From positions 32,683 through 96,682 of the forward strand of contig LUJO01000013.1 in NCBI GenBank assembly GCA_001689405.1: DNA of 64,000 nucleotides. The letters are read 5' to 3'. The notes under the pieces were generated by a model, which saw only the letters and a list, made by a program, of their open reading frames with translations, searched no databases and was not told the origin of the DNA. Made by a program: the position numbers and the translations under genes. The DNA is from Candidatus Homeothermus arabinoxylanisolvens (GTDB taxonomy: Bacteria; Bacteroidota; Bacteroidia; Bacteroidales; Muribaculaceae). Positions 24,335 through 32,659 of this stretch are shown piece after piece; positions within the stretch are counted from its first letter, which is position 1, and each line of letters starts with the position of its first letter.

Positions 24335-24475
24335 AAGCGCAATTCCCCGGGGGTGAATAGAATAAGCTAACACCTGACGGATGATGGGGGCTACAAAAAG
24401 TCTGGGCTTAATACAGCGGGGGAAAGTGTTAATCCGTAGGTAATGGAGGGCTGCTTGGCTCTCCATTGCTTTTTG
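24335..24475 (+). ncRNA. Candidate structured RNA, about 140 nt
   Basis: A promoter and a strong terminator bound this stretch, which has no convincing open frame. It contains two pairs of complementary blocks in interleaved order, TAACAC ... ACGGAT then GTGTTA ATCCGT (24367-24437). These would form either a pseudoknot or two alternative helices. It could be the 3' part of a long tracrRNA, a separate regulatory RNA, or a known Bacteroidales RNA that I do not recognise. It is not tRNA, SRP RNA or tmRNA by any visible hallmark. Confidence 0.45.
24442..24475 (+). terminator. rho-independent terminator of the ncRNA/tracrRNA unit
   Basis: An 11-bp stem (AATGGAGGGCT/GGCTCTCCATT, two wobbles) with a GCTT loop is followed by GCTTTTT. 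Confidence 0.8.
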
Positions 24476-24537
24476 TAAGCAAGCTGCGGCTATACATACG
24501 GCAGGGGACGGTAATTTACACTGATTATAATGACGTG

Positions 24538-25212
24538 TCAATGTCTGTGAAACGCTTCTGCACCTTCCTTGGCCACTTTCAAGTACACCGGCGCATTGTC
24601 GTCGGGAGGCGTGTCCTCTTCAAGCGTGATTGTATAATAGATATAATCGTCTATATCGTGCGTCTCATACCATTTCCGAGGCTCCACACCTGAATCGCGT
24701 AGCCCGCAATACCAGACCATAGTGCCTATTTCACTGTCAATCTTGATGCCCGAAGAGTAGGCTATGATTGGAAATTCCGTATCACTGCCGGCAATGTAGG
24801 TTTCCATAAGTATTTTATTCCTGTCGATATCCAACGTGTCGGAGAACATCGGCTGACCGGTAGCGGAATGTACGCATTCCAATATTATCTTGTCATTATT
24901 AATAGGGACGGTGATGAAATCAAGAGTTTCCACACTGTCGACCAACACGAAATGAATAAAATCCTGCATCATATCCTTTTCGGAAAACTCTCCGTCGTGA
25001 CAAGAAATTCGCTTGATTATGCCACGTTTACCGTTAAATTCTCCCTTCAAGGTTGCACTCATGCTCTGCACACCCTTTATCCTAAGGTATTGCCGCATGA
25101 CCTCGGGCAGCGACTGTGTCTTGTCGTTATACTCCATCTTGACCTGCCGGGCATGTACATCAACAATGCAGATCAATGCTATTAGAAATGCGATAAATGA
25201 CTTATTCATCAT
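24538..25212 (-). CDS. Hypothetical secreted protein
   Basis: A 224-residue protein with a signal peptide (MMNKSFIAFLIALICIVDVHA), not recognised as a named family. The mature part is acidic and beta-rich, has three scattered cysteines (ISCHD, LECVH, WYCGL) and ends EGAEAFHRH. Nothing catalytic is evident. It has its own consensus promoter at 25257-25287 and stands alone on the minus strand between the CRISPR island and a divergent small membrane protein. The role is unknown. Confidence 0.75.
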   Translation of the reverse strand: MMNKSFIAFLIALICIVDVHARQVKMEYNDKTQSLPEVMRQYLRIKGVQSMSATLKGEFNGKRGIIKRISCHDGEFSEKDMMQDFIHFVLVDSVETLDFITVPINNDKIILECVHSATGQPMFSDTLDIDRNKILMETYIAGSDTEFPIIAYSSGIKIDSEIGTMVWYCGLRDSGVEPRKWYETHDIDDYIYYTITLEEDTPPDDNAPVYLKVAKEGAEAFHRH

Positions 25213-25256
25213 AGCGGTAATTTTACAGACTTACATATAGGCTATTATTGCCTTTG

Positions 25257-25287
25257 CAAAAATAGTAAAATGGAGTGAGAAAGCAAA
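25257..25287 (-). promoter_or_regulatory. Consensus Bacteroidetes promoter
   Basis: On the minus strand TTTG (25284-25287), a 19-bp spacer and TATTTTTG (25257-25264) match the consensus in full. The predicted start near 25250 gives a leader of about 38 nt before the hypothetical secreted protein gene. Confidence 0.75.
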
Positions 25288-25414
25288 ATCCCGCCCTTCA
25301 TATGCGTGTTTTAACGACCTGTGGTTTTGCTATACCCAATTCCCGCATCGGTTCGTCGTCATGATGTGCGGCTGCCGTGAGCCATTTCGTCGCTTGAGTT
25401 GTTATATTGTCATT

Positions 25415-25624
25415 ATGGAGGTGTGGATTGCGATAGGAGTGGCATTTGCCGGTATGCTTTGCATAAATGCAGGGCGCATATGGCGTGCCGTAGAGTCTTA
25501 TAAAAGCCGTAGGCATGAGGATTATGTAAGTCGTCATACGCGTGCTATAACTTTTTTGCGCTATGCGGGTTACGGCCTGTTCATCGTAGCGCTGCTGTTG
25601 CTCATGTTTGTTGACGGGCAATAA
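25415..25624 (+). CDS. Small two-helix membrane protein
   Basis: A 69-residue protein starting MEVWIAIGVAFAGMLCINAG, with one hydrophobic helix at each end (about 3-20 and 48-65) and a basic loop (ESYKSRRHEDYVSRHTR) that should lie in the cytoplasm. I start at 25415 because the longer frame from 25361 adds a cysteine-rich, non-membrane extension without a ribosome-binding site. No family is recognised. Confidence 0.55.
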   Translation: MEVWIAIGVAFAGMLCINAGRIWRAVESYKSRRHEDYVSRHTRAITFLRYAGYGLFIVALLLLMFVDGQ

Positions 25625-25724
25625 AAACTTGCTTCGATTTAGGGCCTGTTACGATAATTGTTAGTAGCTTTGTGCCCTGTTATCTTAAGAATGAATGTTC
25701 AACTTAGATAAAACACAATTAAAA

Positions 25725-26198
25725 ATGAAACAAATTTTTATGGTAGCCGCCGCTGCGGCGCTTATGCTTTCTTCATGCGGAAGCAAAAACAATTCACAGA
25801 ATGCAGATGCAGTAAACGATACAATCGCTGAAGCCGAGGCCATTCATTCACTGGTCGGCAAATGGGATATCGCCAATGTTGTCGTTAACGATTCTGTTTC
25901 GGTAAAGCCTGACTCAATCGACGCATATTTTGATTTTAAAAACGATTCGGCCTACGTTGTAGCTACCGGTTGCAATTCCATTCAGGGCGAATACGCTCTT
26001 GTAGGCGATTCGATCAAGTGGGGCAATTCGCTTAAGACTACCATGCTGTGTCCCGACAATATGGTTGTCGAGGATATGCTTACACAGGTCCTCCCCAATG
26101 TCGTTGTCGTGGATTTCGAGAATGATACGGTAGCTCGGTTAAATGCTTCTGCCGCCGGTCAATACATTGTCCTTTCCAAGACTTCGTCGGAACGTTGA
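25725..26198 (+). CDS. META-domain (HslJ-like) lipoprotein
   Basis: A 157-residue lipoprotein; the signal ends in the lipobox LSSC (residues 15-18). The body from about residue 45 is a META/HslJ-like beta domain, with LVGKWDIANV at the start, the family's ATGCNSIQGEY motif, and TTMLCPDNMVVEDMLTQVLP near the end. Such proteins sit on the envelope, and some relate to novobiocin resistance or heat shock in other bacteria; the role here is unknown. The start at 25725 is chosen over 25695 because only it gives a proper lipoprotein signal. A TAGCTTTG -7 box is at 25665-25672. Confidence 0.82.
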   Translation: MKQIFMVAAAAALMLSSCGSKNNSQNADAVNDTIAEAEAIHSLVGKWDIANVVVNDSVSVKPDSIDAYFDFKNDSAYVVATGCNSIQGEYALVGDSIKWGNSLKTTMLCPDNMVVEDMLTQVLPNVVVVDFENDTVARLNASAAGQYIVLSKTSSER

Positions 26199-26209
26199 GC
26201 CGCCGCTGA

Positions 26210-27445
26210 TTATCGCTTGTCGTGGAAGCGGTAGCCGAAACCTATCATGAGGTTGTTGGGATTCTTGAAGCTGTTTAGCTGATAGCCTATGTGCAGGAAT
26301 GCCTGTGGCATTATATGCACTTTCAGCGCAAGTATCTGATAGAAGTTGCGGTTTTCATGACATGCTATGAAGTTGCGTCCTATGCCCATGTTTATTGAGA
26401 ATATGGGCATGACAAGTTCACCGCGTATCGACACTCCGGCACTGATGCAGTCCTTGAACGGTTGCCGGCGAAATTTGATACCTTCGTCGTGGGTTCCTTC
26501 AATCCAGTATTTGGATAGGTTGGAACCCTCGTCATATTGTATGTCGGCCGACAGACCCGCACGGAAGTAGCGGTTGAAGTTGTACATGGGCGCGAAGTTT
26601 ATGCCGGCTACGGCGAAGTGTCCCGGCACCATCTCGGTCTCATACGTTTCTACCGCACGCTTGCGAGCGGCTCCGTATACGACCAAGTCATAGCTCATGT
26701 GGGGCTTCATGCGCGCTGTATCGGGCAAGGCACAAGTCCTGCGACGAGGCTGAGTGTTGAGTGTGTAGGTGAGTCCGACCCTTCCGCCTATTGAATTGAC
26801 TCCGGGATTGGGCCATGACGTGTTGCCGTTGGAGTAGTGCGACATGTCTATGCCGGCCGTAAGATTAAGCCGTTGCGACAGCCGGTAGTTAAACATGAAG
26901 CCCAGATTTATGTAGGCGTTTACTTTGGAGCCTACCACCAGATTTACACGCGGCAGTTCGGGGTCATATTTTTTCCAGCCGAATGTCGCTCCAAAATTCC
27001 ATTCATAGTTTAACGACAGCCTGTCAGACAGATGCACTATGGGCGCGCCCTGAAATATGTAAAGACCGATGGGGTTTCCTATGCGCTCGCTGTTGAAAAA
27101 TGAAGTGTAACCGATGCCTATGCCTTGATACGCCTCGGGATACATGCGGCCGAGTTTGGTGGCGTCCGAGAAACTGAACGCCCATTTCAGATGAGCCGAC
27201 AGCGCGGTGTGCATTTCGTCGGGCCGTTCGCCGTCATCGTAGTCGTATGTTATCGCATTTCTTGACGATGCCACATATGACGGGCGCACATCCACTCCTA
27301 TACGGTGTATGAGTTTTGGCATTGCCGTGCATGTATCATTCTGTGCGGCGTGTGCTGCAGGTGCCAGCGATATGACGATTATTATAGCCGCTGCAATTTG
27401 CCGGCATATGGATGCCGGTGTACGATGGGTGTTATTCTGCTCCAT
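26210..27445 (-). CDS. PagL/acyloxyacyl hydrolase-like outer membrane protein
   Basis: A 411-residue exported beta-barrel protein. The segment GIDMSHYSNGNTSWPNPGVN (about residues 200-219) matches the lipid A 3-O-deacylase (PagL) signature, in which the His and Ser of HxS act in catalysis. Outer-membrane features include many alternating aromatic strands and a terminal aromatic residue near the C-terminus (GFGYRFHDKR). It is about twice the length of enterobacterial PagL, as in other Bacteroidetes members, and the second half looks like another barrel-like region. It overlaps the upstream lipoprotein gene by 14 bp. Lipid A deacylation is inferred, not shown. Confidence 0.75.
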   Translation of the reverse strand: MEQNNTHRTPASICRQIAAAIIIVISLAPAAHAAQNDTCTAMPKLIHRIGVDVRPSYVASSRNAITYDYDDGERPDEMHTALSAHLKWAFSFSDATKLGRMYPEAYQGIGIGYTSFFNSERIGNPIGLYIFQGAPIVHLSDRLSLNYEWNFGATFGWKKYDPELPRVNLVVGSKVNAYINLGFMFNYRLSQRLNLTAGIDMSHYSNGNTSWPNPGVNSIGGRVGLTYTLNTQPRRRTCALPDTARMKPHMSYDLVVYGAARKRAVETYETEMVPGHFAVAGINFAPMYNFNRYFRAGLSADIQYDEGSNLSKYWIEGTHDEGIKFRRQPFKDCISAGVSIRGELVMPIFSINMGIGRNFIACHENRNFYQILALKVHIMPQAFLHIGYQLNSFKNPNNLMIGFGYRFHDKR

Positions 27446-28448
27446 AAGGCAAATCTTTCCATTTTAGATCAAACCAGAAAGGCTGCAATACGCTTACTGT
27501 AAATTTTATGTCTATTTCTTTTCCCGACAAGGTGTTGACTGCGTGTATAATGCCATAAGCCCGCGCCATGCCGTAGTCGGTACTGAGAATGGCCTGCTTC
27601 GTGGAATACGGTGCCACCTCCGAACTGTAAGTCATGTTGAACTTGGGGTCGAGCGGGTCCATTTTTATGGCTGTATCCGAAAATACTACCTTCACACCGT
27701 GAAATCCGGGCGCATACAATCCGTCTGTTTCATCGATGAGCGGATAGGTGGGAATCTCTACCTCGGGCATATCATCGGTAAACTTTATCGAATGTCTTTT
27801 TATCTCAAACATCACTTGCATGGGCCTGTTTTTACCCGGGGTCACTTTCATATATGTAGGGTTCGGGGTGCCGTTTGTATAAGTGAGTACGGGCGATGTT
27901 ATAGACCGGGTCTCAAAGTCAATGGGGCTGTCGGCATCATAAGTTATGTCGGTTATGCGATATAATGTCGGCTGTCCCGGATTGATACTGAAGCTTATCT
28001 CATCAATCTTGTACCCGTATTCAAGCTCGATGTATCCGGTCATATTGATGCCGTAAGGATTGTCAATCACGGTCAATATTATCTCGTTACCCTTAAGCTC
28101 CACCTTCAATCTCATATCCTCCTCTGTGGTGATCTCGATATATCGGGGTATGTCATATGAATCATCGCTGTCAATAAAAGGTGCGGTGTATCCGGAACTT
28201 TCCCGTATCACTTTCCCGTCGGCGCTGTAGTACACATGATGTGCGAAGTCATATGGCGTTTTTATCTTAAGACCGTTAAGATGGTCGGTTTGAAACGACA
28301 GCGATGCGGTGGCCCCGTCGCCGTCAAGCGTAAGCTCCTCGGCCGATGGCTTTCTGTCATCTATAAAAACATCGTTGTTGCATGCCGCGATAAAAGTCGA
28401 TAATATACAGAGCAACAAGTAGTTTAAATGTGCGTGTCTTATATTCAT
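27432..28448 (-). CDS. Hypothetical lipoprotein
   Basis: A 338-residue protein with a lipoprotein-type signal ending at Cys in FIAACNNDVF. The mature protein is beta-rich and acidic, without a motif I can name; repeated short beta segments suggest tandem immunoglobulin-like domains. Its 3' end overlaps the PagL-like gene by 14 bp, so the two are co-translated and may act together at the outer membrane. A TATCTTTG -7 box lies at 28480-28487 (minus strand). Confidence 0.75.
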   Translation of the reverse strand: MNIRHAHLNYLLLCILSTFIAACNNDVFIDDRKPSAEELTLDGDGATASLSFQTDHLNGLKIKTPYDFAHHVYYSADGKVIRESSGYTAPFIDSDDSYDIPRYIEITTEEDMRLKVELKGNEIILTVIDNPYGINMTGYIELEYGYKIDEISFSINPGQPTLYRITDITYDADSPIDFETRSITSPVLTYTNGTPNPTYMKVTPGKNRPMQVMFEIKRHSIKFTDDMPEVEIPTYPLIDETDGLYAPGFHGVKVVFSDTAIKMDPLDPKFNMTYSSEVAPYSTKQAILSTDYGMARAYGIIHAVNTLSGKEIDIKFTVSVLQPFWFDLKWKDLPYGAE

Positions 28449-28565
28449 GTTAAGGCAATAATGAGTGGTTTATGCTTCGCAAAGATAGTCAATAGAATTG
28501 CCTTGTTTATAGTATTTGTTTTATTTTGATTCCTTTTTAACAAATATTTTGATTCATGTCTGCAA

Positions 28566-29147
28566 TCAGCCGATTGATATGCCGGCAAAGCCCATGAATG
28601 CCATTGCGAGAAGGCCGGCGCAGACAAGGGCGATGGGTATGCCGCGCATTGATGGCGGCACTTCGGTCAGTGCAAGACGCTCGCGTATGCCGGCGAAGAC
28701 TACAAGTGCAAGTGTGAAGCCCAAGGCGGTGGCTACCGCATAGACCAGCGACTCTCCGAGCGAGAAGCCTTTCTGGGTGACAAGTATGGCTACGCCGAGC
28801 ACGGCGCAGTTGGTCGTTATCAGCGGCAGAAATACGCCGAGCGCGCTGTAAAGCGCGGGCGCTATTTTTTTGAGGATTATCTCAAGCATCTGTACAAGAG
28901 CGGCTATTACGAGTATGAACAGTATGGTCTGCATGTATTCGAGTCCGAACACATCGAGCACATACTTCTGGAGCAGCCATGTCACACAGGTTGCGAGTGC
29001 CATGACAAAAGTCACAGCGGCTCCCATGCCTGTAGCCGAGCTTAGCTTTTTTGACACTCCGAGAAACGGACATATACCGAGAAACTGGGCAAAAACAATA
29101 TTGTTGACAAATATTGCGGTTATTATTATGGAGATGTATGTTAACAT
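28566..29147 (-). CDS. rnfA: Rnf complex subunit RnfA
   Basis: A 193-residue, six-helix membrane subunit of the ferredoxin:NAD+ oxidoreductase. The family hallmarks FLGICPFLGVS (with Cys) and LPLITTNCAVLGVA (with Cys) are present; in solved Rnf structures these cysteines hold an intramembrane iron-sulfur cluster with RnfE. It is the last gene of the operon and overlaps rnfE by 7 bp. Confidence 0.96.
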   Translation of the reverse strand: MLTYISIIITAIFVNNIVFAQFLGICPFLGVSKKLSSATGMGAAVTFVMALATCVTWLLQKYVLDVFGLEYMQTILFILVIAALVQMLEIILKKIAPALYSALGVFLPLITTNCAVLGVAILVTQKGFSLGESLVYAVATALGFTLALVVFAGIRERLALTEVPPSMRGIPIALVCAGLLAMAFMGFAGISIG

Positions 29148-29737
29148 GACTTCCTGCGGTTACGAAGATTGTTTATTATGGCGATGAGAAAGCCCAGAGC
29201 TATGAATGCGCCCGGCGCGAGTACAAATACGAGCGAACCGTAGGTCTCGGGAAATATACGTGCGCCAAACACGGTGCCGGTGCCGAGCAGCTCGCGTATG
29301 CTGCCAAGAAGAGTCAGCGCCACGGTGAAGCCGCATCCTATGCCTATGCCGTCAAAGACCGAGTCGATGACCGAGTGGCGCGAGGCATAGGCCTCGGCGC
29401 GTCCCAAGAGTATGCAGTTTACCACGATGAGCGGTATGAATATGCCGAGGCTTTCGTTGAGAGAGGGGAGATAGGCCTGCATGAACATCTGAAGCAGAGT
29501 GACGAACGTGGCTATGACAACTATGTACGCGGGTATGCGTACTTTGTCTGGCACCATGCTCTTTATCCCTGATATGGCGGCATTGGAGCATATAAGCACT
29601 CCCGACGTGGCCAGACCCATGGATAGCCCCGTTATGGCGGAGCCTGTAGTGCCGAGGGTGGGGCACATGCCGAGCAGCAGCACAAATGTTGGATTTTCGG
29701 TAACAAGACCGTTGTATATGATGCGCAGTCTATTCAT
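29141..29737 (-). CDS. rnfE: Rnf complex subunit RnfE
   Basis: A 198-residue membrane subunit, paralogous to RnfA in inverted topology. Signature segments are LLLGMCPTLGTTGSA and IPLIVVNCILLGRAEA, each with the cluster-binding Cys. I start at the ATG at 29737 (MNRLRIIYNGLV); a longer frame from 29779 would run into rnfG. It overlaps rnfG by 8 bp and rnfA by 7 bp. Confidence 0.96.
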   Translation of the reverse strand: MNRLRIIYNGLVTENPTFVLLLGMCPTLGTTGSAITGLSMGLATSGVLICSNAAISGIKSMVPDKVRIPAYIVVIATFVTLLQMFMQAYLPSLNESLGIFIPLIVVNCILLGRAEAYASRHSVIDSVFDGIGIGCGFTVALTLLGSIRELLGTGTVFGARIFPETYGSLVFVLAPGAFIALGFLIAIINNLRNRRKSC

Positions 29738-30341
29738 GTGATACCGTTTTTTCAGTTTTGTAATATAAGAAAGCGTCATGACAATCGCGTAGTGTGGCCA
29801 GAAATGCCCGCGATGATATTGTGGCGGCGGTTATGGCATCGATTTCTCCGCCGGGGTCCTTGGTGACATACATTGACGTTTCTGACGGATTTTTGCCGAT
29901 GACTGACCGGTGGCCGATATCCATGCGAAACCATTCATTCATCTTGGCGCCAAGTCCCGGTGTCTCGGCGTGTGACAGTACTTCATAGCCGGTGATGTCG
30001 CCCTCGGCGTTGAAGCCGTACATTATACGTACTTTACCCGAGAATCCGTCGGGCGAATATCCTTCTACGGCTGCTCCTGTAAAGACGTCGCCTATGTAAG
30101 CCGGAAATATCGTAAACGGTTCCCCGCCCGAGCCGGGAGTCCATTTGACCTGCTGTGCCGTGGGGTCGTTGTCAAATTCCGGCAATACCGCACGTATGGC
30201 CTCTACCTGCTTGCGTTGCGCCGCCTCTGCTACAGGGGCCGCTGTTATCTCATGCACCCAAGCGAGCAATGCCCCGGCCACTATAGTGATAACACCGAGC
30301 GATACAGTCATGTATGTAAGGGTTGAGGGCAATTTTTTCAT
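29730..30341 (-). CDS. rnfG: Rnf complex subunit RnfG (FMN-binding)
   Basis: A 203-residue subunit with one N-terminal membrane helix and a periplasmic FMN-binding domain. The motif DAITAATISSRA near the C-terminus (about residues 172-183) is the site where FMN is bound covalently to Thr in homologues. The start at 30341 has a strong ribosome-binding site (AAAGGAGG) and forms an ATGA overlap with the rnfD stop. The same frame is open far upstream by chance; that extension is not part of the protein. Confidence 0.93.
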   Translation of the reverse strand: MKKLPSTLTYMTVSLGVITIVAGALLAWVHEITAAPVAEAAQRKQVEAIRAVLPEFDNDPTAQQVKWTPGSGGEPFTIFPAYIGDVFTGAAVEGYSPDGFSGKVRIMYGFNAEGDITGYEVLSHAETPGLGAKMNEWFRMDIGHRSVIGKNPSETSMYVTKDPGGEIDAITAATISSRAFLATLRDCHDAFLYYKTEKTVSHE

Positions 30342-31294
30342 AACCTTGACCTCCTTTCTCCAAATTTGCGCGGTTTGACATATCGGTCTATCAGCGGTAC
30401 AAAACCGTTCATAAGCAGTATGGCAAAGGACACACCTTCCGGATAGGCTCCCCAGTGGCGTATTATGACAGTGATCAGGCCTATCATGACGCCGAATATA
30501 AGCATGCCCTTTTTCGCCATGGGCGATGTGACATAGTCGGTAGCCATAAAGCAGGCTCCGAGCATAAGGCCGCCCGACAGCAGCTCTACTGCCGGATTGC
30601 CTCCCGTGCAGAGCGAAAACAGTGCCACCGTGCCGAGTATCGCCACCGGTATATGCCACGTTATGACTTTGACACACAGCAGATAGATGAAGCCGATGAG
30701 CAGCGCTATGGCGCTCACTTCGCCGAGCGAGCCTCCTACGGCGCCTACAGCGTTGGCCACGGCGTCGACCGATGCGGTGTCGGTCTCGCCGAGTTTCAGC
30801 ATGCCCAGTGTGGTGGCTCCTGTCACGGCATCGAAGTATTCGCTGCGGTTTACCAGCGGCAATGGCCATGATGTCATCTGAACGGGGAAGGATATGAGTA
30901 GAAATACCCTGCCCACGAGTGCCGGATTCCATATGTTGCAGCCGAGACCTCCGAATGCCATCTTCCCGATGCCGATAGCTACGACAGAGCCGATGATTAC
31001 CGCCCATACAGGCAGGTTGGAGGGCAGATTGAACGCAAGCAGCAGCCCTGTCAGTATGGCGCTGCCGTCGGCGAGTGTCGACGGGCGCCGTAGCATCCAT
31101 CGGTTTATGCCGTATTCGGTGGCGGCACACGCCGCTATTGATGTGACTATGACGATTAAAGCGCCTATTCCGAATATGTACAGCGCGCATGCGGCGGCAG
31201 GCAGCAGTGCTATCGTCACATGGCGCATGCAACCCGCGACGGTGCGCTTTGTATGAAGATGAGGCGATGCGGATACGGTAAGCATACGGGCCAT
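30338..31294 (-). CDS. rnfD: Rnf complex subunit RnfD
   Basis: A 318-residue membrane subunit related to NqrB. The covalent-FMN motif appears as VTGATTLG near residue 165, and the conserved segments around FGGLGCNIWNPALVGRVF support the family. It conducts the ion-translocating flavin step. It is 3 bp from rnfC and overlaps rnfG by 4 bp. Confidence 0.95.
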   Translation of the reverse strand: MARMLTVSASPHLHTKRTVAGCMRHVTIALLPAAACALYIFGIGALIVIVTSIAACAATEYGINRWMLRRPSTLADGSAILTGLLLAFNLPSNLPVWAVIIGSVVAIGIGKMAFGGLGCNIWNPALVGRVFLLISFPVQMTSWPLPLVNRSEYFDAVTGATTLGMLKLGETDTASVDAVANAVGAVGGSLGEVSAIALLIGFIYLLCVKVITWHIPVAILGTVALFSLCTGGNPAVELLSGGLMLGACFMATDYVTSPMAKKGMLIFGVMIGLITVIIRHWGAYPEGVSFAILLMNGFVPLIDRYVKPRKFGERRSRL

Positions 31295-31297
31295 ATT

Positions 31298-32653
31298 TTA
31301 TTGTTTTGACTGCCGGCTGCGTATGATGCCGCCGACGGTGGTTTTACCTAATCTTATATAGTCGAGTATCGGACGCGATGAAGGGCATGAGTAGCTGCAG
31401 CAGCCACACTCTATGCAGTTCATGATTTTGCCGGCTTCCGCTTCATCCCACAGCCGGTGGCGCGATAATGTAGCGAGCAGGTAAGGCTCAAGCCCCATCG
31501 GGCATGCGTCGACACAGGCGGCGCACCGTATGCAGGGTTGTACGGCATCGCGGTGCGATTTGTCGTCAGGCAACATAAGTATGCCCGATACCCCTTTTAT
31601 GGTCGGGGCGTCAAGCGATACCACCGCCTTGCCCATCATGGGGCCTCCGAGTATTATCTTTCCGGTGTCGTCGGGTACTCCGCCGGCTATATTTACGAGG
31701 TCGGACATATTCATGCCTATGGGTACACGGTAATTGCCCGGTCGCCTGACCGACGGGCCAGTTACGGTTATCACGCGTTCTATGAGCGGCTTGCCGAGAT
31801 ACACGGCTTCATATACGGCATAGGCTGTGGCTACGTTCTGTACTATGACTCCGGTGGCTATAGGCAAGGCTCCCGACGGCACTTCATGCCCGGTCGCAGC
31901 CTCTATGAGCTGTTTCTCGCCTCCTTGCGGATATTTCACGTCAAGAGCTTCGACCGATATCGACCGGTCATCGGCCGTAAGGCTTTCGAGGAGCTTTATG
32001 GCGTTGTCTTTGTTGCGCTCTATGCCTATCACGGCACGGTCAGTCCCGGCCGCTTTCATAAGCAGTCTTATGCCGGCCAGTATCTCTTTTGGTGCGGCGA
32101 GCATGAGGGCATGGTCGTTGGTAAGATATGGCTCGCACTCCACTCCGTTGATAAGAAGCAGGTCGGCTTTGACACCGGGCGGGGGCGACAGTTTTACTTT
32201 GGTGGGAAATGCCGCTCCGCCGAGTCCTACTATGCCGGCGTCGTCTATTATTTCCACTATGTCTTTATCTGACAGTAAAGCTACCTCTTCATCCGTGCGC
32301 GAAACAGAGCCTCCGTCTATCGACGCCGTGTCACCTGCATGGTCATCGTCATCGGCCACTATGGTTACGGTGTCGGCTGTATAACCGAATGCGGTCTTCC
32401 ATTTGTCTATGCGTGTCACGGTACCTGATATCGGCGTATGTACATTGGCCGATACAAAGCCTGATGCTTTTGCTATCATGTCGCCGCGTTTCACATGTTC
32501 GCCTTTGCTGCGGCAGCACGCTGCCATGGCTCCTATGTGCTGCGAGAACGTGACAACGACCTCCCGGGGTAGCTCGACCTCGGTTATGTGGCACGCTGCC
32601 GTAATTTTGTTTTCGGGAGGATGCACGCCTCCTTTATGAAATGTATGTGACAT
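31298..32653 (-). CDS. rnfC: Rnf complex subunit RnfC
   Basis: A 451-residue peripheral subunit that binds NADH/FMN. It has the typical N-terminal FHKGGVHPPENK block, a Rossmann-like region with GLGGAAFPTKVKL, and two C-terminal [4Fe-4S] motifs, CIRCAACVDACP and CIECGCCSYSCP. The length is near the compact form of the family. It sits 6 bp downstream of rnfB. Confidence 0.96.
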   Translation of the reverse strand: MSHTFHKGGVHPPENKITAACHITEVELPREVVVTFSQHIGAMAACCRSKGEHVKRGDMIAKASGFVSANVHTPISGTVTRIDKWKTAFGYTADTVTIVADDDDHAGDTASIDGGSVSRTDEEVALLSDKDIVEIIDDAGIVGLGGAAFPTKVKLSPPPGVKADLLLINGVECEPYLTNDHALMLAAPKEILAGIRLLMKAAGTDRAVIGIERNKDNAIKLLESLTADDRSISVEALDVKYPQGGEKQLIEAATGHEVPSGALPIATGVIVQNVATAYAVYEAVYLGKPLIERVITVTGPSVRRPGNYRVPIGMNMSDLVNIAGGVPDDTGKIILGGPMMGKAVVSLDAPTIKGVSGILMLPDDKSHRDAVQPCIRCAACVDACPMGLEPYLLATLSRHRLWDEAEAGKIMNCIECGCCSYSCPSSRPILDYIRLGKTTVGGIIRSRQSKQ

Positions 32654-32659
32654 GCCGCG

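Noticed and set aside
24331..24475. tRNA, tmRNA, 6S or SRP RNA at the ncRNA unit
   Set aside because: No cloverleaf, CCA end, SRP apical GGAAGGAAGCA-like loop or tmRNA start motif; a 6S-like bubble is not evident either, so it is left as unknown.
24320..24541. Minus-strand frame of 73 residues
   Set aside because: It lies antisense to the promoter-terminator ncRNA unit, includes the terminator hairpin and has no domain or start signal.
29730..31232. Very long minus-strand frame of 500 residues ending with rnfG
   Set aside because: Only the last 203 codons are rnfG; the upstream part is antisense-like Arg/His-rich translation of rnfD in another frame.
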